Below the pieces are notes generated by a model. The model saw only the letters and a program-made list of their open reading frames with translations. It did not search any database and was not told where the DNA came from. Source: Rhabditoides inermis (Eukaryota > Nematoda > Chromadorea > Rhabditida > Rhabditidae). Taken from it: 64,000 nucleotides of DNA. Shown in pieces: positions 27,501-41,800 of this stretch (its first letter is position 1; every line of letters begins with the position of its first letter). The stretch lies in assembly GCA_963966185.1 (NCBI GenBank), contig CAWZYM010000389.1:62001-126000 (forward strand), in the 5' to 3' direction. The position numbers and the translations under genes were made by a program.

Positions 27501-28258
27501 GGGGATCGCAGTGGCCACACCAAGAAGCCGACTTGGAGCTGAAAGGGCTATCTTACTCTTCCATATTTCACGTTTAAAACATCAATAACCATTAGAAATA
27601 CTTATAGAGGAAAAGAGGAACGATGAAAACTCACCCAGGAGAAGATAGTCGGTCGAATACATTCGGTACCCTCATCGTAGTCTCCACGTGGTTCGGATTG
27701 CGGTCTTCCGTGGCAGTCTGTTCTTGTCTCTCCCCTCCTCGGATAACCACACTCCCACCCCGCTCGGAATGAGCCACCGATTCCTGAACAGAACGATGAT
27801 TCCCGTAATTGGTTGTGTCCACCTTCAGAATAGCCGCAAGTGGTGTAGTCGCCGGCATGATGACGTCATTGATAGTGGGATCAACAGTAGTGGAGGGAAG
27901 AGGAGTGATGGAAGGAAGAGCGGAGAGAACGGGCTTTGACTGAACACACGTGGTTACAGATATGTATTATGCAAATCATGTAATCTCGTGCCTTTCTGCT
28001 GCCCGGTCCGAACGGGTTGCGCTTGGTGTCCCGCACGCATTGCAGCCGACACTGCGCACGCCGAAGGAAGTTGTTGCCGTTCCCCGAACACCCACTGAAA
28101 ACAGATCACATCTGTATGATACTTATAAGAAATGGAAGGCAAGTGTCACACACCTGTAGCTGAACCGCTTGCACTCGTCGGAGAATGGGTCGTAGTAGTA
28201 GCGGATCAGATCCTGCATGCACTTGCCACGCTCCACCGGTTGCTGTAATGCGAGTATT

Positions 28259-28307
<49 letters not shown>

Positions 28308-28559
28308 TAGTGAGAGAGAGAGGCAATAGATAAGAAAAGAAACAACGACGTAAAAAAGATGACTAGTTGTACCAAGCAATCGTCCTGGTCTCCGTCTGCT
28401 CTCGCCCTTCGCAGGCCTCTGTGGTGTCTGTGAGCCCTTCCCTCTGTCAGAGCCACCCACACCACCACCCACCACAGCCGCATCTGCAACCAGAAGAACA
28501 CATACAGGAAGAAACAAAGTGCAAACGTTGTGACGATACAAAATATTACGCATTGCCAT
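21537..28559 (-). CDS. Giant Kunitz/EGF matrix protein with W-G-L-P repeats, 5' portion
   Basis: A signal peptide (MAMRNILYRHNVCTLFLP...) starts at 28559. In order follow a Kunitz domain (ERGKCMQDLIRYYYDPF...); a Ser/Thr linker; an EGF domain (CNNGVCGCKPGF) and a calcium-binding EGF (DVDECETSSICPALSRC, GSYRCEC) near 27480-27220; and two Kunitz domains (27150-26880; 26540-26220). Next come about eleven short exons carrying TDKWGLPLSFT-like repeats (26760-24480), a large acidic exon (24430 to about 23580) and two more Kunitz domains (23225-22965; 22590-22215). A Pro/acidic tail reads to a possible TGA at 21537. Most linker introns are phase 0, so exons can be added or lost without breaking the frame. 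The last splice (about 21640) is uncertain; the gene may instead continue into the nine Kunitz domains downstream, giving about 14 in all. It is probably a secreted cuticle or matrix protein. The orthologue is not identified. Confidence 0.8.
28262..28322. repeat. (GA)n microsatellite in first Kunitz-gene intron
   Basis: A GA run on the plus strand reads as CT on the sense strand of the Kunitz gene, shortly before an acceptor at about 28243. Confidence 0.9.
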
Positions 28560-28650
28560 ATAGGGGATGGCGTAGTAGCGGTCAAGTGTTTATAGGGAAT
28601 TGTTTGGTAAAGTGTTAACGCGACTGTTTACGCGAGCCGAAAAGTGACTA

Positions 28651-28692
<42 letters not shown>

Positions 28693-29906
28693 TTCCGATC
28701 GCCGCTCACCTCACATTGCATAAACCTGAGTGATAGATGGACGATGAGAGAAGATCGAGGAGAATTGAGAGGGAGGCGGAAGAGAAGAGGAGGCTACAAA
28801 AACGTCGCACAAATAGCCTCGCCAATTATGAGTGTAGATTTATGAGGTAGGTGCGAGCAAACCAGACGTTAGGAAGAGTCGAAATCGAATTAGGAGAGAT
28901 GAACCGTATGTTCGGGTTTATGATGGTAGCCAAATAGCATGCAACGAACAGATTGCATAGTCTCCACGCAAGAAGAGTGTTAAACGACCACAGCCTCGGC
29001 CGCTGTGTTTTCTCCGCCAGTCCGCGCCAAGTTTGATGATCGACATTTCAACACCCGAAGAAAGCAAAAGACATGAAGATGCGAGAGAACGGCGAGAGAG
29101 TGCGCGGGGAGACGAGAGCGCAGACGGGCCAGTGAAACCCCAAGAGTCCAACCGGAACAAACACGCGAATATATGGAGACGAGGCAGCATCCGCCGTCCA
29201 GCCGGGCACATACAGTAGGGAGTGAGGAGGGGGAGGACTGTTGCACTGCCATGCATTGTAAATCATCGCACCACCGCCCTCTCGCTCTCTGAATACATTA
29301 GAATTCGGATGGCGAAACCCGCGCATCCTCCATACATAGCTGAGTGTGCGCTGTCTTCCCTTCCTCCTTCTATCACCCATCTGATCCTTTCAAAAATTCT
29401 TTCCTCAACAGAACTCTTCCATGCGAAGCAGTGGGGAACAATCGGAATCGGGCCTGTCAGATATCCCAAACCAGAACAGAAATCATCGAAACACTGTTCT
29501 CGTAATGCGTGGAAGGCGCTACGCTACGCAACAGATGTGCGTGGTTTCCTCGTTTGCATTCGTTTTCACATTAGAATGAGAATGTGATCTCCTTTACTCC
29601 CACACGCGATCTCTTATCCGGTAGAAAAACAACCAGAGTGACAGAATACATCTCATCATCTCATCTACGTCTCGTAATTCCAATTGACTATCCACCTTCA
29701 ATTCAATAAGCAAAATGTGACGCTCCAAGTAAAGAAATCATGCTAACCGTAGATCTATATCTGTTGCTTCACCTTTGACCATTTTGAATGCCCACATACT
29801 ACATATAAGCTATACGCACATCGGCTTATACCAATGGAATACCATTCACATTTACAGCTATGAAAATGTTGTGTTTTACTGTTGCTTGCGTGTCACTGCA
29901 GATCGC

Positions 29907-30208
29907 ATTATCTTATAAAAGGACTTCCGTAAGAGAAGAGTTTGTGTTACTCAACGTAATGCAACATAAGCTCATGCATTTTATCAATCGAAATAGTAAA
30001 CAAACCTGCTCTTTCTGCAATAAAAACTAATGCGAGCAAATGTTGTATGTCGGGAGATTGATTTCGGTATCCGATCGATTATATATAACTTGTTGAACTA
30101 TTGGAGCAGGTTTGTGTACTATTTCGATTGATAAAATGCATGAGCTTTTGTTGCATTACGTTGAGTAACACAAACTCTTCTCTTACGGAAGTCCTTTTAA
30201 AAGATAAT
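29907..30208. repeat. Hairpin element with 105-base inverted arms (MITE-like)
   Basis: Bases 29907-30011 and 30104-30208 are reverse complements with only a few mismatches, separated by 92 bases. The arms include GGACTTCCGTAAGAGAAG and its complement. It has no coding capacity; a palindromic MITE or the relic of a local inversion are the simplest explanations. Confidence 0.9.
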
Positions 30209-30411
30209 GAATGTACTTTTATTGGATTTCATATAAATCTACCTACATTAACATGAACCACAAAACATTTTTTTGAAAGAAATCCAACAGTTCACCCACC
30301 TTGTTGAGTCCAAAATTGTATAAAATTTGCAAAAAAAGAGTTTAGGTAATGCTGATGGAAAAATTTACAGTTCCAATGTCATTTCTATGTAAAATCATAT
30401 ATTACAAAAGG

Positions 30412-30485
30412 GTTTGCCACCAGCCGGAACCGAACTCGAGCCATGTGTCTCAACGGGCGCAATCGCTAACCACAACACTACTGTG
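30412..30485 (-). repeat. tRNA-derived (SINE-like) sequence
   Basis: Read on the minus strand it has a box-A-like segment (GTTGTGGTTAGCG, about 30465-30477) and a box-B-like segment (GAGTTCGGTTCC, about 30426-30437) at tRNA spacing. The flanks do not pair into an acceptor stem, so it is not a functional tRNA. A related sequence lies at 60770-60838. Confidence 0.55.
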
Positions 30486-31137
30486 CGCACGGCAGAGCAC
30501 GCGATCTAAACGATATCAGTGCAATCCACAGGCAGTGCGGATTGTGCACCTCCTGTCTGCTGGGGGCAGCCGGTGCGCGCCACCCCCCCCCCCCTAGAAA
30601 ACGATCCGTACACGGGGGATTGCCTGCCCCTCAGGGGGCGCGCGCGCGTATCTCGCTTCCTACAACAGCTAGCGTTACCAAAATCGAAACTTAACCATTT
30701 TCTAACATTCTGATAACATCTATCAGCATCACATTGTTCTCGCAAAGATTTTAAGGGACCTTTTGTTCAGTCGCCTTTTGCCGATTCTAGCGCGCGACTA
30801 GGGTTAACACAAACCAACCAGCGCTGCCGCGCTGGTTGTAATGACAAATTTGATCCGACATTTTGAGGGAAAAAAGAGAAGACGATTGTGTCGTGTTTCC
30901 CACTACATTCACAAAGGTCGAAAGCCGTGTGTGATGATCCGTCCCCTTACCCAAGCAACAACAAACCACTCGTCATTCATAATATAGTTTATCAATTCAC
31001 GAGCACAATAAGTATATTAAATAGTAATGAGTTGGGGATTGGGGTGGGATTTGAAACGAAACCTTGATTTTATGATGAGAGAGATGACAACACTGCATGG
31101 ATGACAACACTGTACACAGTACACACAACACGACTAC

Positions 31138-34308
<3,171 letters not shown>

Positions 34309-37300
34309 CGCGAGAGACTGATAGCTAGAGGGGGCGGGGCCGCACTCGCTCCCCCACCACCCGCTACCCCGCCTCCCATTGGCCCGCGCCCCCCGAATGG
34401 GCGGAGCCGAGATGGTAATGAGACCCCGGGAGACGATTGGAAGACGAGGGGTGATCAGCTGATTAGATGGACTGATGCGAGTGATTAGCCCGGAACGGAT
34501 ACGCCATTAGGGAAGGAGTTGGTGGTGGGATGGAGTGCGGGAGATGAGAAGAAGGGAAGGGAGATGGGGGTCGGCAACGGAGACGACACTAATGCCTTCT
34601 CACGGCCATACCATTACTCCTCACACCCCCGCCTGATAAAACAATGGTATCGATCCAGATAAATGCAATAGTCATGTATTTGTGATAATATTTCCTTGTT
34701 TGTGAGTGAATATCCTAGCTGTGCCCTCACCATCGATTCGCTTATAGTGAGTGAGTGAGAGAGTGAGTGGAGTGAGTGCCTATGAAGCGGGCCGCAATAC
34801 ACCCCGCAGTGTTTGACTTGGATTGGCTGCTGTTGACACTGATTACAGTGCGATCCCTCTCCACTCTCGCTCTGCTCCTTCTCCTTCTCCCCTGCTCCGT
34901 CTCCTTCTCCCTCTTTCCCTATCTCCTCTCATTATGTCGGCTCTCTTCACTCACTCATAGTGAGAGAAGGGGGAGAGTGTGAGCGAGTGTGTACCCCCGA
35001 TTGTCATGTGTGATTGGTGCTCTTTAAGCGGCTTTCACCCTCGCTTAGGCTCGATTCAACCACAACAGCCACAACACACGGTCTGGAGGAGGGTGGAAGA
35101 CGTTGTCATCTGGCGATAATACCCGTGTCAGCCGTGCCTCTCCCATATCCCTCTTCCCATCTACATTGTTGGTTGCGCAACCGCTTGACTCTACTAATTG
35201 ACATCGTTCAGCGAGAGAGCGAGAGGGCGGAGAGTGGGGATTAGCCACTGTATGGAATACGCGGATCCACAAACAAGGTCACAGCTAGTCATCCATGATA
35301 TACACAGAGTGATAGGGGCAGTGATTGTGCCCGGAGGCGACCGCCTGCTGCGAATTCACTAATGGAAAGCGCCCGCGGCTGTGATGTAGCTGGGCTATTA
35401 TAATCAGCGGGGCTTCCATTGTGCCTCTCTCTCGTTCTCTCTCACTCTTCAATAGCCAAGTATGCACGAATGGAGTTTGAAACGTGCGCGGCTCTATGTA
35501 TGTTATGAGACGGGGGGCGGCGCGCGCTTTGATGAGTGTTGCATGTTGTGGGTTGAATCACACTCGACTGCCGAAACCACTTCGAATCATCCCCTAACAT
35601 CCAGGGCGCGACAGCGATACACAACATTAAAGGAGAGGCAGTAGGGGGTTTGGCATACTGTATGCCCATTATCGGTATCAGTTGAGGCGTAATGCGGGCG
35701 CAGCCTTGGCAGTGTATCGAGTGCATTAGTATTGCATTATCAATCACCCTATCGCCACCATTCCATTCTCTCCTCGCTACCCATGCACGCTCTCTCTCCA
35801 TTACCGTAATCCCGCCGAACTGTATCTCACACCCACTCATCCAATCCACTATCAATCGATATCACTGCGGTATCACCCGATTCAATCCACTTAGCGACAG
35901 GATTACGATATTCCCCGTTCATCTCTAGCCCTCTCCATTCGCATTGTCTCTGATGCGTGTCCCACTCTCTTCCGCCCTCCGCTCTTTCTTCCTTGGGGGA
36001 TCGAATAGCCCATCGCACGAGCTTTTCATGGCGGCTCGCGTCTCTCGCATCGCAACCAAAGGGAAGCGATTCGTAAAACACACCCGATACCACACTCGCA
36101 CGACGCCAAACACTGCGGTTACGGTAGAGATTACTGAGTTGTCTACTTTACAGCATCGACTGCTAATGGAGTGAAATTGGAGTGGGGTGAGCGGTGGGTT
36201 ACACATTGCATTACTGGCACAAGGGACTGGAGAATGGAAGAAGAAGGGGGGAAGTGAGGTGCTTGAGACACGGCACTGATACTGGAGACCGATTGCCTCC
36301 CATCTACTGCCCTGCCTTCTCACAGCACAGGACCTTGACACTCACTTATACACCGTAATCCCATTTCACGGGTGGCGGCTGGAGAGAATCGCCCCTTCTC
36401 TCTCCTTCTCATTCCCCCTCTCTGTGTCTTTCAAACACCACCACTCAACAACCGGATCGCCCCATCGATTACACCATTATCACATCTCTTCGCCCCTTCC
36501 TCCTCCTCTCGAGAAAGCGATAGGGGTACGGTAGTCGCACGACCGCTCTCATTGGTCCGCGCGGGTGTAATTGATATACCGTAAGCGATCTGGGCGAGAG
36601 CGCGACACGAGAGCACACAGAGACGCAGTGTTAGGAGGGAGCGAGAAAGTGTGGAGGACGAAGAGAGCTGCAGAGAGTGTTTGTCTCTCACTCACTCTCT
36701 CTAATGAGAGCAGACACATGACACCCGACTGGCTGCTCTTTCCACTTTCAAGGGGGGACCGATCCGTACCTCCTCCCACCGTATCCGTGAAGTGTGACCG
36801 TAGCTCTAATTGGAGCGAATTATATATGTAGCCACCAGTGTGGGGATTTCTTTACACGACCTCCCACCGCGAGAACAACACAATATATGGGGGCTAAACG
36901 CACCGAGCGGCTATTATACATAGCGACAATGCAGACACGCGTTTCGCATTGAAAGTGCTGCGATTGGGTGTTGCAAGAAAGGGTCACGTAGTCTGCCTCC
37001 CCTATTCAACAGCCGAAAGCTAATCTCGGCTGGCCCGACCACCGAATCCAGGGGGAGGAAGCAATGCAGCTGCAGTGCTAATCCAGTGCTAACATTGCAA
37101 CTCACTCTCCGGCCTGTGACGCAATGCCACTGTCCGAATATGGGTGATACAGTGTACAGCTGTGACACATGCTGCCCGCCTAATCACCCACTCCCCTGCT
37201 TCGTTTGCCGTTCGGATGAGAGGAGGGGGAGAGTGCATTGCTGCTCTTCGATTACCGCAATCATCTCTGGCTGGGGGATGATGCTACTGTATATGCGAAT

Positions 37301-38842
37301 CGGCGGCTGTCAGCTGGCGTGGGAGGATTGAAATCCGCTGCTCACTCGCACTCCCACCATCAATCCCTGCCCCCCCCCCCCCTTCACACGCACTAATCCA
37401 ATGAGAGGAGCTGCTGTCACAACAAAGCCCCCTGACAGATGGATACTCACAGCACACCACTACCTTATTATAACCTTTCAAGACCTTTCAAGGGGCATTT
37501 AGAGCAGGGATTCGAATCATCGAACCAGCGGGGCGCCTCATGTGCCCTCCTTCTTCCATCTATCAGATAGCAGATAGCAGATAGTCAATCAATGCCTCGA
37601 ATTTCTTTCGGAGGAGGGGGGAGAGAGTAGACCACACACTCGATGAGCACTTCTCGCTATCCTATCAGTGCTAGAGTCAACACACCAGCACGACATGTCT
37701 GCGCCCTCCACTCCCCCACACTCTCTCGCCCCGCTCTGACGTCTCTCTCGCTGAAAATGAGAGCGGAGGGATCGGATTGCCGATACCGTAATCCACTCCT
37801 CTTCCTCTTAAACTGAGCGAGTCAGTTGACACCCGATCTACGTCAGCTAGGGATACGGTAGGGCTGGTTGGTGAGAGGAGTAGATATCCAGGATGGTGAT
37901 GACCCCAGCACTTAGCCACCTGCTGAGCCTACATTCTCTGTCTCTCTCTCGCACACACACTCTCTAGCCTCTCGCTATCACAGGTGCGAACTGTATGGAT
38001 GTCGTTTAGCACGGCGGGAAATCAAAACATGTGCCGTCTCGCTGAATAGGTACATGGGCCGCGGGCACTCGCAATTAGTACACACGCAGGTAATGGAGTG
38101 CCCGATCCCATATCCACCTCACTGAGCCGATATATGAAATATGGAAGGCGTATCGGGGGAGTCGGGAGGGATACGGCAATAATGCATCGATGCATGAAAC
38201 AAAGCGGCGGGAGCGATATGCGAGCGGAGTGGATACGCACACAACAATGTCTATACCAGGGAGAAAGTGGATGGAAAGGCACTCTTCTCGATTCACGGAT
38301 GGATGCTATCGTTCCACTATCCATTTACTATACCACTCGACGACTACCGTATACGGATTATTGTGAGACGAGAGCGCCCCGCTGTCAACAAGACGTCACT
38401 AAGGTTCAGCTCTCGATATAGTGCAAGAGTGAAAGGGCCACACTCGGCTACTGTATCATCTACGTTGTTTGCTCTCTAATCTTCGGCGACTTCCGGTCGG
38501 CTCAAGCAGATCAACTACACAAATACCACACCATTATCATTCACCGGAACAAGCACATAGGACATGGGTTGTTGCTTGTTATGATAGCCCCGTGCAGATG
38601 TTTTGACATGGCGATAGGATGGTAATCCGGTGCGCAGTTGTTAGGATAAGCCCACCAGCTGACTCGCCTCTGATCCCGTGATGCAATGCGCTGTCATTAT
38701 GCGGGATAGGCGATGAAATTCGAGTATGTAGTGGACATGAGGACACGACTGCTCGGACACCCGATAGCACACTCCCACTGATTACACACATTGGCATTGC
38801 ATCATAGACGACAACCTATACATGTATATCGGTACTGCGGAA
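34309..38842. promoter_or_regulatory. Large noncoding region upstream of ceh-32
   Basis: No coherent gene is visible over 4.5 kb. The DNA is GC-richer than the intergenic regions further left. It contains repeated TAATCC/GGATTA words (near 35240, 35812, 35898, 36357, 37079, 37391, 37790, 38355, 38625) and TACCGTA/TACGGTA palindromes. In at least two places (about 35808, 37786) they fuse to TACCGTAATCC, and a variant CACCGTAATCC lies at 36353. Its position upstream of a developmental homeobox gene suggests cis-regulatory modules. The trehalase 3' UTR must lie at the right edge. Confidence 0.5.
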
Positions 38843-41800
38843 TCACAAGAGGGGAAGGATAAGGAGAAGGAAGAGAGAGGAGAGCGATGACGCGCTAGTC
38901 GTCACATCTCTCCGCGCACGAGTCGTCATCGTGATCTCGTTATCAATAGTCGTCGCCGTCGTCGTTGGAGCTTGGGCGGTTGTTGTAGTTGTGTTGTACT
39001 CCGTTGGCAGCCGCAGTCTGTCATTGTACGTCAGCAGCAGGTCCAGAATAGCACCATTCGTCCATCCGAATCCGTCCTAGAAATCATACTGTAATCCATT
39101 CTCATTACCGTACCCACCTGCACATCATACTCTCCTCCACCTCCCGGCTGCGGAATGTTGCCGATCACGTTGTACTGCAATAAGATAACCACATCGTTAA
39201 TAACTTTGATTTGATCAATAGCCATTGTTTGGCAAGCGGCGTGAATGGGCTGAAGTGGTGTGCTTTTGAGGGGCAGAGTGGGGAATCACTTGCCCCCGAT
39301 TGATCTCGCATTCGATGTCGACTCCCGCTCAAGTGAGTGCACACAACACGCCAATTACACCCCCACTTGGCTAGAACAACACGCGCCTTGTTTGGACTGA
39401 TGCGTCGGCCGGCTGATCGCCATTCATAATCAGGGGACTCGTCTCTTTCTCTAGCCTGCAGAAGTGCAGAAGGCGAGAGAAGTGCAGAAGGCGGGAGTGA
39501 GTTATGTAGATGAGGCTGAGATGACCCTGGAGGGTCTGTCAGGAGTGATTCCATTGAACGACTCTCTCGATTGAGGGGCATTTACATGCGTGATTGTGTG
39601 GAAGGCCGAGTGAATAGGAAGGACACACTCAATCCATTAATTAGCATAAATCCCGGATAGTGACAGACGGACGAGTGCAAATTGAGTGAGAGGAGGCGAA
39701 ATGCCGGAAGCGAGTCAACACATCGTGAACAAGGAATTTAGGGGGTGAAAGTTGAGATTGAGGGATTGAAAGTTAGTTTGACAAGTATGCGATAGCTTGT
39801 AAGACATACATAGACGATGTCCCCAGCCCATAAATATGCGCGCTCATCCTTTCGGAAAACACTTGTGTGTATCGCCCGTTTCCTATCTTTGATTGCCGCC
39901 GCTGCACATACCGCACATCGACCTCCTTTCATCTCAAGTGAACACATTATGCACTTACAATAGCGTGTCCTTGTATCAATGCACAATCAGTGTCCAGCTG
40001 TGATCGGTCCGCCACCGGCCGTCTCACCACTCACTCCACTCACTGTCCCCCGGTGCCGTTCTTATCTCACCGCGCTGTCCGCGGGTGCTGCTATGGGTAT
40101 TGTTCGTGTAATCGTCGTGTAATGGTGATAATGAGTGTCCGCGGGCGGTGGAAGCGAGAGGAGCAAGTGGGTTGCCTGAAGGGAGAAGCGCACTCCGACT
40201 AATCGCTCCACGCTTCCCCCGGATACGCCAGTGGCTGAGAAAGCGATACCATCGGTGCCTCTCAACCACACCTCACCACCCAGCAAGGAGTGAAGAAACA
40301 ATGAGGGACCATCCGATATGCATCGCAATTTGTCTCGTCATGCCTGTCACAATAGCCACGCGATTGTTTCATCACAATAGACAGTAATCTACCATATACT
40401 AATCGGAGGGAGATTAGTAGCGATCAGATATGGAGATGGAGTGTTGGATAGGGTTGTGTGCGGGCCAGCTCCCAGCTGCCAGCACAGGTGTGACGCAACG
40501 AGGTGCGAGTGAGTTGAACCGTGCAATCGATTCCACTCTCTCGGCGACCTTCCCACTGATGCCTATCACGCCATCACCTAATTGCCACCTCTCCCCGAAC
40601 AGCGATTAGTATCCGTCTCGCATATGTGGCTTTTCGTGTTCGCCACCTGTCACCGGGGGGCTATTTGCTGCGGCGGCTGCCCTTTTTAATCATTCACCCA
40701 AAGACAGGAGAGAAGGGGAGAGAGAGAGAGGGGGGGGGAGCATGTTGTTGGTTTTCGTGATTGGCGAGGGCCGCCGAATTTGGCGGGTGTGCATTAGCGG
40801 TGCTCAGGTGCGTAATTCGGAACCACTCTAGGTGTTAATCGGGAGAGATTGCTTCCCGCATCGCCCCATCTCTTCCCCTTCTCCGCTTCGATTACGGTGA
40901 AGGCTCTTCACTCTTGGCCCGGCTACCGTAGCCGAGGGGCCAGCCGAGATTCACTTTCCTCCCATCACACCCTCATGCAAAACAGGCGAGAGAGTGTGGG
41001 AAAAAAGGAGGGGCAGAGACATGCATATTCATGAGGGGCGCATATTCGCGGCTCGTCTTCTATATAGCGGGCTGTTGAGACGGGATTCGGACCCGGGTGA
41101 AGTCAGCGAATCAGCATTGCATTTCCTGAGAGAGGATTCGGCCTGACTCGCATAAGACATCCCAATATGCATCGTGAGAAGGTGGAAAAAGAAGGGAGAA
41201 ACGAGGGGCCAGAAGATTCTCCATATTTCTCACACATCATTCTCATGTGATGTAATAGCGGCATCTCCATACATCCAAGTGGTTCTCCTTCCATCGAGCT
41301 TCTCATATTCATATATCCATTATTGCGAGGCGTATCCATTGGGGATGAATAGCAGATACGGTAGTCGCGGCGGCTCTTGAGCGGCCGACAGCTCGAATGG
41401 AGCAGTGTGAAAAGGAGAAGGAGAAGTGGAGAAGTGGAGAAGGAGAAGTATCACGCAACCACTTTGCGGAGAGGAGAGACATATTGGGAAAATGGAAGTG
41501 CGAATAGAAATCGTATATGAAAAAAATGTTATTGCGAGGCAGGAGGGATACAAGGATACGACAAAATTTAAATAACAACATACCAAAATCTCACCTTTTC
41601 CCACATGTGCTTTGTCTTCTTGTACACGCGATAGTTGCCGAACACCCACTTCTGAGCGAGACGGAATGCCTGAATGAGTCATACAACAATTTAAAATGAA
41701 ATAAATCTGACCTGGTCTTGCATCTGCGCGTTCTCACTTTTCCTCAGTCCTTCGATGAGCATGTGATTGAGAGGAGAGAAGCCGTTAGGGAAATCCCATT

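Larger units (their letters stand above)
28560..31137. other. Intergenic region between Kunitz gene start and ceh-32 stop
   Basis: It holds a (GA)n run at about 28652-28690, a 105-base-arm hairpin, a tRNA-like repeat and a short hairpin with 10-base arms around 30827-30850 (CAACCAGCGC and its complement). The remaining DNA shows short AT-rich frames with no family match. The part just upstream of 28559 should contain the Kunitz gene promoter. Confidence 0.6.

Noticed and set aside
35000..38500. Several short frames upstream of ceh-32
   Set aside because: They have no consistent exon chain, codon pattern or family motif, and overlap on both strands.
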